A DNA stretch of 64,000 nt, taken from NCBI RefSeq assembly GCF_017743865.1, contig NZ_JAGHRJ010000006.1:124001-188000 (forward strand). The letters are read 5' to 3'. The translations under genes and the position numbers were made by a program. Of the stretch, positions 17,946 through 25,921 are shown in pieces (position 1 is the first letter of the stretch; each line of letters starts with the position of its first letter). Below the pieces are notes generated by a model. That model worked only from the letters and a program-made list of their open reading frames with translations. It was not told where the DNA came from and did not search any database. This DNA comes from Labrenzia sp. R4_2 (GTDB lineage: Bacteria; Pseudomonadota; Alphaproteobacteria; Rhizobiales; Stappiaceae).

Positions 17946-18413
17946 ATGAGCGACAAATCAATATACGAAAACCTCACCCAGCTCGGCGCATCGACAGAGC
18001 TGCCCGACAGCCCGGAAAACGCTGTTCTGGAAAAGGTTCCAAACCCGCAATCCGGTACGAAATACATGGTGCGCTTTGTGGCACCTGAGTTTACCTCTCT
18101 GTGCCCGCTGACCAGCGCGCCGGATTTTGCGCATCTTGTCATCGACTATGTGCCCAAGGACTTCCTGGTTGAGAGCAAGTCGCTGAAACTCTTCCTGGGG
18201 TCTTTCCGCAATCACGGCGCGTTCCATGAAGACTGCACGGTCTCAATCGGCAAGCGCCTTGTTGATCTGCTCGATCCTGAGTGGTTGCGGATCGGCGGAT
18301 ACTGGTATCCACGCGGCGGGATTCCGATCGACATATTTTACCAAACCGGCCCAGCCCCGGAGGGGGTCTGGATCCCCGAGCAAGGGGTACAGCCATACCG
18401 GGGCCGCGGCTAG
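17946..18413 (+). CDS. queF: NADPH-dependent 7-cyano-7-deazaguanine reductase QueF
   Basis: Reduces the nitrile of preQ0 to the amine preQ1 before insertion into tRNA. At 155 residues this is the short, unimodular form. The catalytic Cys53 lies in [13 protein letters not shown] with Asp60, and the QueF motif [15 protein letters not shown] spans 76-90, followed by Glu95. It is the last gene of queCDEF. No folE or tgt is nearby, so pathway entry and tRNA insertion genes must lie elsewhere. Confidence 0.95.
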   Translation: MSDKSIYENLTQLGASTELPDSPENAVLEKVPNPQSGTKYMVRFVAPEFTSLCPLTSAPDFAHLVIDYVPKDFLVESKSLKLFLGSFRNHGAFHEDCTVSIGKRLVDLLDPEWLRIGGYWYPRGGIPIDIFYQTGPAPEGVWIPEQGVQPYRGRG

Positions 18414-18450
18414 TCCGGCAGCCCCTTAAGAAATCGATCGGCGGACTAGA

Positions 18451-18482
18451 CCGGCCTGCGCTTTAACTCGCAGGCAGGCCGG
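18451..18482. terminator. Possible terminator between queF and the convergent SDR gene
   Basis: CCGGCCTGCG (18451-18460) pairs with CGCAGG (18469-18474) and CCGG (18479-18482), with a four-base bulge and an 8-base loop. It overlaps the 3' end of the minus-strand SDR gene. There is no long T run, so the call is weak. Confidence 0.35.
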
Positions 18483-19281
18483 CGTGCGCAAGGACATCGC
18501 GGATCGTTGCAACGACTTCTGCGCAAGCCCGCGGATCCATGCCCGACGGATGCGGGTCTGCGAAGCGTCCGGAATCATTATCAAAATAAGCTCCAGACCG
18601 GCCTTCAAACTCTTCAGACATGGAGGCCCGTATCAGGATGTCAACGCCGACACCGATGTCACTACCGGACACACCGAACCCCTCTTTCACCATCTTGGTG
18701 CCAAGAAGGGAGGCTGGATTGACGGCGACGATGGCCGGCCCGTCAGGGCCCAGCTCGCGCGCCAAATCCCGTGTCCACATGGTGATGGCAAGCTTACTCT
18801 GCGCATAAGCCTCCATATCAGAGGCCCGCTGTTGACCAGCCAAGGCCTTGAGATTGACTGGCGCCTGAGCAGCAGAAGACAAGTTGACAACCCGGCCCGC
18901 ATTCCCCATCAGCGGCAACAGCTTCCGGGTAAGGAGATACGGCGCGATCGTGTTGACCACAAAGCGAACATCCATACCATCTTTGGTCAAAGGATCCTGA
19001 GTGCGGAGGATCCCGGCGTTATTGATCAGAACGTCCAAATGATCGTGGTGGCTGCGAATGCTGTCGGCCAGACTGTTTACATCGGCCAGATCTGAAAAAT
19101 CAGCCACATACGCCTCAACCTCACCGGCGCCCGGAAGGGCCACCAGATCGGCCTTCACCCTGGCCAGCTTGTCCGGGTTTCGTCCGTGGATCAACAGCGT
19201 GTGACCGTCCGCGGCAAGCCGCTTTGCTGTTTCCAGCCCGATGCCATCGGTGGCCCCGGTCAGAAGAATAGTCTTTTGCAT
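18463..19281 (-). CDS. Short-chain dehydrogenase/reductase
   Basis: SDR oxidoreductase of 272 residues. The cofactor loop TGATDGIGLETAK is at the N-terminus with an Arg after the second strand (IHGRN), which favours NADP(H). NNAG follows (LINNAGIL), and the active-site Tyr-Lys is in YAQSKLA. It resembles the retinol-dehydrogenase-like subgroup, but the substrate cannot be read from sequence. The ATG at 19281 has GAGG six bases upstream and is preferred over a GTG at 19293. It is the third gene of a minus-strand set with the luciferase-like and DUF1330 genes. Confidence 0.85.
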   Translation of the reverse strand: MQKTILLTGATDGIGLETAKRLAADGHTLLIHGRNPDKLARVKADLVALPGAGEVEAYVADFSDLADVNSLADSIRSHHDHLDVLINNAGILRTQDPLTKDGMDVRFVVNTIAPYLLTRKLLPLMGNAGRVVNLSSAAQAPVNLKALAGQQRASDMEAYAQSKLAITMWTRDLARELGPDGPAIVAVNPASLLGTKMVKEGFGVSGSDIGVGVDILIRASMSEEFEGRSGAYFDNDSGRFADPHPSGMDPRACAEVVATIRDVLAHAGLPAS

Positions 19282-19289
19282 CAGTAACC

Positions 19290-20258
19290 TCACGCGTGAA
19301 AGTTGGGCAGCAGCTCATCGGCGAGCCGGGCCAAGGTGTTTTCGGTGTTTGCCTGATTGAACCGGAGATTCAGGGCCACGTGGTTCACGCCAATTTCTTC
19401 AAGGGACCTCAAATAGCGGTTCAGAGCCCGGAGCCCAGACCGGAAGCCGAGATGGATCGGCTGGGGTGGCGCGTCCTTGTCTTCAAGCAAGTCGACATAG
19501 AGCGGTTGTATGACCGGTTTGTCCGCCAAGCCCGCGGCGGCAACACGCCGCCGGTAGTCCTCGATCACCTCGGCTTGGTGCGAAACATTTCGGGGGTACG
19601 TCATCCACCCATCCGCATTATGGGCAATCCAGTCCGGCTCCTGTTGGCTGCCACCTGTGATCAGCATTGGCAATCGGCCCGCGACCGGTTTTGGCAGCAT
19701 GTCCATCCCTCCGGATGGTGCGCCGAGCGGGCTGCTGAAAGCCGGAGCAGGATCAGCCATAAGGCGAATGTAGTCGTAGCTTTCACGAAAGGCATTGCCA
19801 CGGGCCTCAAACGAGACATTCAACGCCGGGAATTCCGCCGGCCTGTCTCCGGACGCAATGCCGAGCAGCAAACGGCCGCCAGAGAGCACATCCGCTGTCG
19901 CCGCCGCCTTTGCAACATGTGCCGGATGGCGAAGCGGCAGAATGATGCTCGAAACGCCCAGCGCGATGCGGTCTGTGACAGCGGCCAATGTTCCCAGATA
20001 GACAAACGGGTCAAAAGTCTGCCCCGCATCCCCGAACGACGGGACGTCAAACGGTACATCGCGTAACCAAACAGCAGCAAAGCCCAGTTTTTCCGCCAAC
20101 TCTACCCGATCCAAATGATCCCGCATCGTCGGTACGGCGCTATTGGCATAGTTTTCAATCGGCACGACGAGGCCGATGCTCATCCTGTTCTGCCGGAAGG
20201 TGGCATTGTAGGCAGTGTTTAGTGACTGAAAGCCGCCGTCTGCGGTCTGTTTCAGCAT
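19290..20258 (-). CDS. Luciferase-like (LLM class) flavin-dependent oxidoreductase
   Basis: The 322-residue product has the TIM-barrel pattern of flavin-dependent luciferase-type enzymes: AEKLGFAAVWLRD, the GVSSIILPLRHP strand, SGGRLLLGIASGD, and LPMLITGGSQQ. It fits best the BA3436-type subgroup, often annotated without substrate. The frame begins at 20258; ATG at 20183 (MSIGLVVPIENY) would drop an aromatic-rich lead and is an alternative. It ends 8 bases from the SDR ATG, so the two are coupled. The likely job is oxidation of a small carbonyl, amine or sulfur compound; that is inference. Confidence 0.82.
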   Translation of the reverse strand: MLKQTADGGFQSLNTAYNATFRQNRMSIGLVVPIENYANSAVPTMRDHLDRVELAEKLGFAAVWLRDVPFDVPSFGDAGQTFDPFVYLGTLAAVTDRIALGVSSIILPLRHPAHVAKAAATADVLSGGRLLLGIASGDRPAEFPALNVSFEARGNAFRESYDYIRLMADPAPAFSSPLGAPSGGMDMLPKPVAGRLPMLITGGSQQEPDWIAHNADGWMTYPRNVSHQAEVIEDYRRRVAAAGLADKPVIQPLYVDLLEDKDAPPQPIHLGFRSGLRALNRYLRSLEEIGVNHVALNLRFNQANTENTLARLADELLPNFHA

Positions 20259-20292
20259 GATTCTAGCCCTCTCCCATCGAGTGGCTGATCAC

Positions 20293-20595
20293 TCACGCAA
20301 GATCATCCTTGCCTTCGATCAGAAAATGAAAACTCTTCGATCCATGGGTGCGAGCTTCAAGATGCGGCACGTAATCCGGATCGTTCATGAAAGCGACCGC
20401 CGCCTCCCGAGATGGCCATTCGATCACAATGCGCAAAGCCGCCGGCTCGTCGGCCCCTTCGATCTGTTCATGGTTTGCCGTGCGAGTCAGGTACTTGCCA
20501 CCGTGTTTGACCACCAGTTTGTTGGCGGGACCAATGTAGTCTGCGACCCAGGCATCAGTTGTCGGGGTCACGGCCAAGACGGAATAGAAACTCAT
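20293..20595 (-). CDS. DUF1330 family protein
   Basis: A 100-residue dimeric alpha-beta barrel protein of the DUF1330 group, with the signature segments GGKYLTR, RIVIEWPSREAAVAF and NDPDYVP. Members are small and soluble and have no established activity, though the fold resembles monooxygenase and isomerase-like ferredoxin-fold proteins. It is the first gene of the minus-strand set leading into the luciferase-like and SDR genes, and is divergent from lysR, which probably regulates it. Confidence 0.85.
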   Translation of the reverse strand: MSFYSVLAVTPTTDAWVADYIGPANKLVVKHGGKYLTRTANHEQIEGADEPAALRIVIEWPSREAAVAFMNDPDYVPHLEARTHGSKSFHFLIEGKDDLA

Positions 20596-20619
20596 TGCCC
20601 ATCTCCAAAAGGGTTTCAG

Positions 20620-20648
20620 TTGGATGCCACCAAGATATTTCTTATAAT
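20620..20648 (+). promoter_or_regulatory. Predicted promoter of the LysR-type regulator gene
   Basis: TTGGAT at 20620-20625 is followed after exactly 17 bases by a perfect TATAAT at 20643-20648. An AAATA-GCA-TATTT palindrome at 20657-20669 just downstream is a possible operator. The divergent gene pair shares this 108-bp gap. Confidence 0.5.
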
Positions 20649-20703
20649 TTCCCCATAAATAGCATATTTAAGACTTCACTATTCTGAAATTCGGGATAAT
20701 AAA

Positions 20704-21612
20704 ATGGATACCGAATGCCTGCGCCTGTTCGTTTTGGCCGCCGAAAAAAGCAACATCAGTGCAGCCGGCAAGGCGTTGGGGCTTGCCCCGTCCATTGCAA
20801 GTGCGCGGCTTGCCAAACTGGAACGCTCGCTCGGTTCGGATCTCCTGCACCGATCCACGCGCAAAGTCTCGCTATCGCAAGAAGGTGTGGAGTTTCTCCC
20901 CTACGCCCGGGAAATTCTAGCGCAGGAGGACGCGGCACGCGCGGCACTCGGGCATGGCAAGCCGGAGGCAACCGGGACCCTGCGTTTCACCGCACCAAGC
21001 ACCTTTGCGCAGCTTTACATCGTTCCCCTGCTGCCGGAGTTCATGGAACGGCATCCCGGTATCCGTCTCGATCTGCGATTATCGGACGTCAAATATGATT
21101 TGATTGATGGGAGTTTCGATCTTGCGCTCCGAAACTCGGCGATGGAAGACACCAGCCTGAAGGGAAGGAAGCTTGCGGATGACACGCGTATCCTGTGCGC
21201 TTCCCCGGGATATCTTGCAGCTCATGGCGTGCCCACAGCGCCTGATGAGCTTCAGCAACACCAACTAATCGGTTTTGCTGTCCGCACCGCGAAACCACTG
21301 ATGAGCCCAACAGGTCCGGAAGGTGTGTTCGACACCCGGGGTCCCAATGCCCGTTTAACGATGGACAATGGTCTCTCTCAGAAGCTCGCCACTCTGGCCG
21401 GAGCCGGTATTTCGGCCAATTCTCTCTGGAGTGTGCATCAGGAGCTGAAAACGGGAACACTCATTCGGGTACTGCCGAACCATATCGTCGATGATCCCTC
21501 GATGCTTTGGCTGATTTACCCGAAATCAAATGTCCTGACCGCAAAAGTGCGCGTTTTCATTGATTTTCTGCTTGAGAAAATCGGCAAGGCGCCGCCTTGG
21601 CTGAACCCTTAA
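20704..21612 (+). CDS. LysR-family transcriptional regulator
   Basis: The 302-residue product has an N-terminal winged helix (LAAEKSNISAAGKALGLAPSIASARLAKLERSLG in spaced blocks, then RSTRKVSLSQEG), followed by a periplasmic-binding-type effector domain (GTLRFTAPSTFAQLYIVPLLPEF, the usual LysR seam). It is divergently placed against the DUF1330-luciferase-SDR set, the classic arrangement for a LysR activator and its target operon. The effector is unknown. GGGA lies about 7 bases before ATG 20704. Confidence 0.92.
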   Translation: MDTECLRLFVLAAEKSNISAAGKALGLAPSIASARLAKLERSLGSDLLHRSTRKVSLSQEGVEFLPYAREILAQEDAARAALGHGKPEATGTLRFTAPSTFAQLYIVPLLPEFMERHPGIRLDLRLSDVKYDLIDGSFDLALRNSAMEDTSLKGRKLADDTRILCASPGYLAAHGVPTAPDELQQHQLIGFAVRTAKPLMSPTGPEGVFDTRGPNARLTMDNGLSQKLATLAGAGISANSLWSVHQELKTGTLIRVLPNHIVDDPSMLWLIYPKSNVLTAKVRVFIDFLLEKIGKAPPWLNP

Positions 21613-21646
21613 GACCTCCTCGGCAATTGAGAAAACTCGCGGAACC

Positions 21647-22195
21647 TCAATAGCTGGTGTTACCGCCAGCCCGCATCGCCATGAGCAATGCTCTTTCTGG
21701 CCATCCGCCCCGGCCCCCACGTGCCCGGATCTCGCGGAGTTGGTCGACCGCTCCGGCTTTGTCGCCGCGCTCAAACAACCCCATTCCCATGTAAGACCGC
21801 GTCATCAGGCTGTCAGGATCCGCTGCGAGCGCTGCAAGGTAATATTTCTCAGCTTGTGGCCAATCCCCGGCCTTCCGCGCAAGAAATCCCCGATAGGTGA
21901 GAACACGGGAGCTGTCTTGCTCCAGGATTGCATCCAACGCCTGCGCAGACGCCGTTAGGCGTCCTGCATAGGCGAGTTCACGCGCGGCCAGAAACCGGTC
22001 ATCGTCGTCAAAGAGGTCCGATTTGATATCAATGCAGCGGTTGCTCTCTTTGTCCCAGGCTTTCCCGTCCGGACATTCGGTTGATGTCTGTGTCGGCTTG
22101 GGTGGCAGGTCCTCAGTGTCGGAGGGCACAGCGAAAGCTGCGCCGTTCAATCCCAGCACAAACAAAACAGCCAAAGACGCTCCGCGTATTTTCAT
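21647..22195 (-). CDS. Exported TPR-like protein
   Basis: Hypothetical protein of 182 residues. A clear signal peptide (MKIRGASLAVLFVLGLNGAAFA) is followed by a short Pro-rich stretch with two cysteines (ECPDGKAWDKESNRCID). Three helix-turn-helix repeats with TPR spacing follow (LDAILEQDSS, GDWPQAEKYYLAALAADPDS, YMGMGLFERGDKAGAVDQL). TPRs bind peptides or partners in the periplasm. The ATG at 22195 has GAGGGG upstream. No specific function can be given; the gene converges on lysR. Confidence 0.78.
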   Translation of the reverse strand: MKIRGASLAVLFVLGLNGAAFAVPSDTEDLPPKPTQTSTECPDGKAWDKESNRCIDIKSDLFDDDDRFLAARELAYAGRLTASAQALDAILEQDSSRVLTYRGFLARKAGDWPQAEKYYLAALAADPDSLMTRSYMGMGLFERGDKAGAVDQLREIRARGGRGGWPERALLMAMRAGGNTSY

Positions 22196-22299
22196 CAAAA
22201 GCCCCTCGTAAACTGCACCAGACTTATCGCCAAATCATAGGTACCGCAGCAGTCACCTTTGACAACTCTCCGCGATCAGTCCGACGTGACAAAGACTTT

Positions 22300-22734
22300 T
22301 CAATTCAGGCTCGGCCAGTTTTGATTGGCTTTGGAAATAAATCCGGGCACGTCGCGGCTCCAGGTTCGCTGTACAGAGCGCGAGTAGTTCACGTAAAGCT
22401 TTCCATCGACGACCTTAAAGGCCAGCGGGTCGACGCCCACCTTATAGCCGCGGGCAACACCATAAGCGCAATAACCATCATATTGCGGGGCGAAACGGCT
22501 GGGATTGGCTGCAAACGCATCCCTGTTTTGAGCGCTGGAAAACTGATACGTCTTGCCGCGATGTTTTGCAGTGAATTGTGAAGACCCCTTTTCTGGGGCA
22601 CGGCCGGAAAAATAGGACACCGGATCATAACCGGTCAGAGCCAACGGATCTTTTGCAAAAGCCGGGGCGGATGAAAGAGCAATCGCTGCAACACTGGCTG
22701 CTGCGAGGCCAAGAACAATACGCCGGTTCATCAT
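22300..22734 (-). CDS. Exported YHS-domain protein
   Basis: A 144-residue protein. The start MMNRRIVLGLAAASVAAIALSSAPAFA (read as two blocks) is a signal peptide with adjacent arginines, possibly Tat-type though the full twin-arginine motif is not present. A YHS domain follows: GYDPVSYF, then the CAYGVARG segment near residue 95, typical of copper- or metal-linked YHS proteins, and a YVNYSRSVQRTW ending. No metal-binding role is shown here. The start is ATG 22734 or 22731, with a GGGAG upstream. Confidence 0.82.
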   Translation of the reverse strand: MMNRRIVLGLAAASVAAIALSSAPAFAKDPLALTGYDPVSYFSGRAPEKGSSQFTAKHRGKTYQFSSAQNRDAFAANPSRFAPQYDGYCAYGVARGYKVGVDPLAFKVVDGKLYVNYSRSVQRTWSRDVPGFISKANQNWPSLN

Positions 22735-22841
22735 GCTGTATCTCCCAAGTGTCTCCCACAATAGGAGATGTTTGGCCTACCGCTAACGTTCAATCCACAT
22801 TGTTGTGAGGTCATCTCAACAGCACGCCCAGTGAGGCGGTT

Positions 22842-23702
22842 TTAATCCCAGCGGCTGGCCGGCGCGGTGGATTCGCGGACAATCAGCGAGCCCCGGATGG
22901 CATGATCCGACGGGGCCTCTATCTTGGCCACAATGCGATCAACGGCAACCGAAGCAATGTCCTCGATCGGCTGACGCAGGGTCGTGAGACGTGGGACAAC
23001 GAGAGAGGCCAAGGTGATGTCGTCGAAGCCAATCACGGAGACATCCTGCGGAACGTGCACACCAAGGTCACGCGCGCACCGCAAAACGCCGATTGCCTGC
23101 TGGTCGCTTGCCGTTGCTATGGCGGTGATACGAAAGCCCCTGCGCAGCTGCAGAAGAATGTTTCGGGCAACAGCCTCGCCGGATGCAAAATCAAATTCAC
23201 CAGTATGAACCGTCAGATCAATCTCATCATCCGGCGTGGAAAGCTCATTGACCCGCTCAATGAAGCCGTCGCGCCGCTCGCGGGCGACCTCCAGATTTTC
23301 CGGCCCGGCTATATAGGCAATGATCCGGTGACCAAGACCATGCAGGTGATCGACGACCTTGCGCGCGCCATCCCGCTGATCGGTCGCAACCAGGGGATAT
23401 GTGCCGTAACGTCGATCAAGAGAAATGATCGGCAACTCCGCGGAATAGGACCGGCTGGCGTCTGAACCGGCCACCACGATGACCCCCGTGACCGGCCAAT
23501 CGTGCATGGCCCGAACTTGTTTAAGCTCAATGCCCGGATCATCATGGGAGTTGGCAAGCATCACCATGCCGCCCCGCGAAGCGACTTCCATCTCGATGCT
23601 TTTTGCCAATTGAGCAAAGAACGGATTGGTGATGTCCGGTACGATCAAGCCAATGACCATACTTCTGGCGCTCTGCTGTGCTTGAGCTGCCATATCATTC
23701 AT
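22842..23702 (-). CDS. LacI-type effector-binding domain protein lacking the DNA-binding domain
   Basis: The 286 residues align with the periplasmic-binding-fold part of LacI/GalR regulators: IGLIVPDITNPFFAQLAKSIE starts at residue 17, then GVIVV, LGHRIIAYIAGP, a typical RRDGF segment, and VPQDVSVIGFDDITLA near the C-terminus. The N-terminal helix-turn-helix and hinge (about 55-60 residues) are absent; the protein begins within what would be the hinge region (NDMAAQAQQSARS). The ATG at 23702 has GGAG nine bases upstream, so translation should start there. I read the upstream bases in the other frames and found no HTH. Reads either as a truncated regulator or a free effector-binding protein. 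It lies just downstream of the agmatinase-family gene on the same strand. Confidence 0.8.
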   Translation of the reverse strand: MNDMAAQAQQSARSMVIGLIVPDITNPFFAQLAKSIEMEVASRGGMVMLANSHDDPGIELKQVRAMHDWPVTGVIVVAGSDASRSYSAELPIISLDRRYGTYPLVATDQRDGARKVVDHLHGLGHRIIAYIAGPENLEVARERRDGFIERVNELSTPDDEIDLTVHTGEFDFASGEAVARNILLQLRRGFRITAIATASDQQAIGVLRCARDLGVHVPQDVSVIGFDDITLASLVVPRLTTLRQPIEDIASVAVDRIVAKIEAPSDHAIRGSLIVRESTAPASRWD

Positions 23703-23840
23703 GGATGATTTCTCCGGATCATCAACGCTCTTCTACGTTTTTGAAGCACCTCTCCGTCGGATAATCAAGGAAATCCGAATGGTGTCACCAAACAGCACTG
23801 TATCCAACAACGACGTTCAGTAAGTTTCACAAAGTTAGTG

Positions 23841-23848
23841 CACGCGTG
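23841..23848. promoter_or_regulatory. CACGCGTG palindrome upstream of the LacI-like gene
   Basis: A perfect 8-bp palindrome CACGCGTG lies between the agmatinase-family gene and the LacI-like gene. It could be an operator, but short GC palindromes of this kind occur by chance. Confidence 0.25.
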
Positions 23849-23895
23849 TGTAGTTGAATGGCTTAAAGATCCATTTCAGGCTGCATTGATTTCAC

Positions 23896-24858
23896 TCATG
23901 ATTTGGGTCGATGGTGCAGGACCCGGCCAATGGTGTTCATCAGGATTTGCGCGGCAAGGACACTTGTGACGCCAGCAGGATCATAGTCCGGAGCAACTTC
24001 GACCAGATCCATTCCAACAATGTCTCCCTGCTGCGACACCCCATCAATCAGTTCCAGGACTTCGTAGTACAGAAACCCACCATGACTCGGCGTGCCCGTG
24101 CCCGGCGCGATGGATGGATCGAAAGCATCGATGTCGAGCGTCAGATAGTAGCGTTTGCCTTTCGGGATCTTGGCGAGAAGCGAGTCTGTGCCGAGTTTCC
24201 GTGCTTGTCTAACCGACACGATGTCCGAGCCCATCTGGCGCGCGGCCTCATAACCGTCCCGGGCCGTTGACGAAACATTGCGGATACCGATTTGGCTAAG
24301 CCCCGTCACATAAGGTTTTTCAGCGGCCCGGCGCATCGGATTGCCGTGCCCATAACGTACCCCGTGACGTTCATCGACAAAATCGAGGTGGGCATCAATC
24401 TGCACCACATGGATTGGCTCTTCGCCATCAAAAGCATTGATGCAAGGGATGTTGATCGAATGATCTCCCCCTAACACGACAGGTAAGGCCCCGGCCTCAA
24501 GTACCTTACGAACGCCAAACTCGATGCGTTTGTGGCTCTCGATCGTGTCGGTGTGAACGATATCTGCATCACCAATGTCAACAATCCGCGTGGTTTCCGC
24601 AGGCAGGTACGTGATGTCATCTTCAAAATCATAGGCCCCGGCATGGCCGAAGGAGAATAGCGTTGACGCCTCCCGGATTGCCCTTGGCCCCATACGCGCA
24701 CCTGAGCGCCATTGGGTTCCGAAATCAAACGGCGCGCCAAGAACAGCGACGTCAGCGTCAATGGCATTCCAGTCCGGCTGGTACGGATACTTTCCAAATG
24801 TGCAAATTCCGACAAAGGGCAGGTTAAGCCGCCCGCTTTCATATCCGTGGGATGTCAT
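23896..24858 (-). CDS. Agmatinase/ureohydrolase family protein
   Basis: Binuclear manganese ureohydrolase that removes urea from a guanidino compound. The 320-residue product carries all three metal-binding signatures: GGDHS at 130-134, DAHLD at 155-159 and DIDAFD at 242-247, with HG at 165-166 in between. The family includes agmatinase, guanidinobutyrase, proclavaminate amidinohydrolase and others. The closest annotation is agmatinase (speB), but the exact substrate is not decided by these motifs. Next gene downstream is the HTH-less LacI protein. Confidence 0.87.
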   Translation of the reverse strand: MTSHGYESGRLNLPFVGICTFGKYPYQPDWNAIDADVAVLGAPFDFGTQWRSGARMGPRAIREASTLFSFGHAGAYDFEDDITYLPAETTRIVDIGDADIVHTDTIESHKRIEFGVRKVLEAGALPVVLGGDHSINIPCINAFDGEEPIHVVQIDAHLDFVDERHGVRYGHGNPMRRAAEKPYVTGLSQIGIRNVSSTARDGYEAARQMGSDIVSVRQARKLGTDSLLAKIPKGKRYYLTLDIDAFDPSIAPGTGTPSHGGFLYYEVLELIDGVSQQGDIVGMDLVEVAPDYDPAGVTSVLAAQILMNTIGRVLHHRPKS

Positions 24859-24913
24859 GAAACGCTCCGGGTTGGTCTTTCAACTCAGAGCTTCCCGTGC
24901 GGATCTGGCGGCG

Positions 24914-25525
24914 TCAAGCAGCATGCAACGGCTTTTCCATGCGCGTCGCAGACGAAAAACCGAAAATATACTTGAACGGTCCGGTTTCCTCAGTGCCTGC
25001 CGGAACAAACCCCGCCCGCTCATAAAGCGCCCTTGCCCGTAGGTTGGTGTCGATCACATCGAGCCGGACCCTGGAGCAGCCGCGCGCAACGGCAGCCGAG
25101 CAGATTGCATTCAAAAGGGCCGTACCGACACCAAGACCGCGCGCTTCGGCACCCACAAAAATCCCGTCCATCAATGAAAGTCCGGGCTCTGGCTCTCTCT
25201 CCAGGAGCTCCAGCACAATCCCGCGCCACAGCCCTCCAAACAGACCATAGACGGCCGTCATGTCGGACAGGCTGCCAGCAACCAGCCCGCCCTCCTTGGT
25301 TTTGAACCCGGCCATTCCGATAAGGCCGCCGTCTTCATCCAGCGCACTGATTGCGAAGTCAGGATCAAGGAGACGGGCAATCAAGAAGAGTGCCTTGTCA
25401 TCCGGGGCCAGGATCTTGCCGAGCTTTCCGGAAAACGCTTGCCAGAACAAGGCAGCGGCCGTCTCCCGTTGATCTTCGGGAAAGCCGGACACAATCTGAA
25501 ACTGTTGATCTACGCGGTCCGCCAT
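24914..25525 (-). CDS. GNAT-family N-acetyltransferase
   Basis: The 203-residue product has a GNAT acetyl-CoA site: GIFVGAEARGLGVGTALLNAI (R/Q-X-X-G-X-G/A loop) near residue 125 and RLDVIDTNLRARALYERAGF after it. The N-terminal part is longer than a minimal GNAT and has a hydrophobic stretch (AVYGLFGGLWRGIVLEL). The substrate is not identifiable. Its ATG overlaps the ybjQ stop by one base, so the two are coupled. Confidence 0.83.
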   Translation of the reverse strand: MADRVDQQFQIVSGFPEDQRETAAALFWQAFSGKLGKILAPDDKALFLIARLLDPDFAISALDEDGGLIGMAGFKTKEGGLVAGSLSDMTAVYGLFGGLWRGIVLELLEREPEPGLSLMDGIFVGAEARGLGVGTALLNAICSAAVARGCSRVRLDVIDTNLRARALYERAGFVPAGTEETGPFKYIFGFSSATRMEKPLHAA

Positions 25526-25842
25526 CAGCGCATTGTGACAGCGGTACCGGTCGCACTCACCATCAGCATGGAACCGTTTTGGCCCACAGTTTCATAATCG
25601 ATATCAACGCCAATCACCGCGTTGCCACCGAGCCGTTGTGCCTGTTGGCACATCTCTTCAACCGCGATCTGGCGGGCCTTGGCAAGCTCTTCTTCGTAGG
25701 CTGCAGACCGGCCGCCGACGATGTCGCGGATACCGGCGAAAATGTCCTTGAACAAGTTTGCGCCGAGGATGGCCTCGCCGGTCACCAGGCCCTTGTAATC
25801 GAGATCCTTGCCTTGAATGGTCGGCGTTGTCGTCACCAGCAT
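25525..25842 (-). CDS. YbjQ/UPF0145 family protein
   Basis: A 105-residue member of the YbjQ family, sometimes called heavy-metal-binding domain proteins, although the function is not proven. Signature segments are present: TTTPTIQG at the start, [25 protein letters not shown], and [13 protein letters not shown] near the end. The family forms pentamers. It is followed with a one-base overlap by the GNAT gene. Confidence 0.9.
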   Translation of the reverse strand: MLVTTTPTIQGKDLDYKGLVTGEAILGANLFKDIFAGIRDIVGGRSAAYEEELAKARQIAVEEMCQQAQRLGGNAVIGVDIDYETVGQNGSMLMVSATGTAVTMR

Positions 25843-25921
25843 GCGTCATCCTCCGTATTTGAGTGCAAGACATGACATGGGACGGCGTCCGGACGAATAC
25901 AAGGAAAGTGAGCCGGTTCGG

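Noticed and set aside
22842..23895. Frameshifted HTH upstream of the LacI-like gene
   Set aside because: I translated the minus-strand bases between the two genes and saw no helix-turn-helix pattern, so a simple frameshift does not explain the missing domain.
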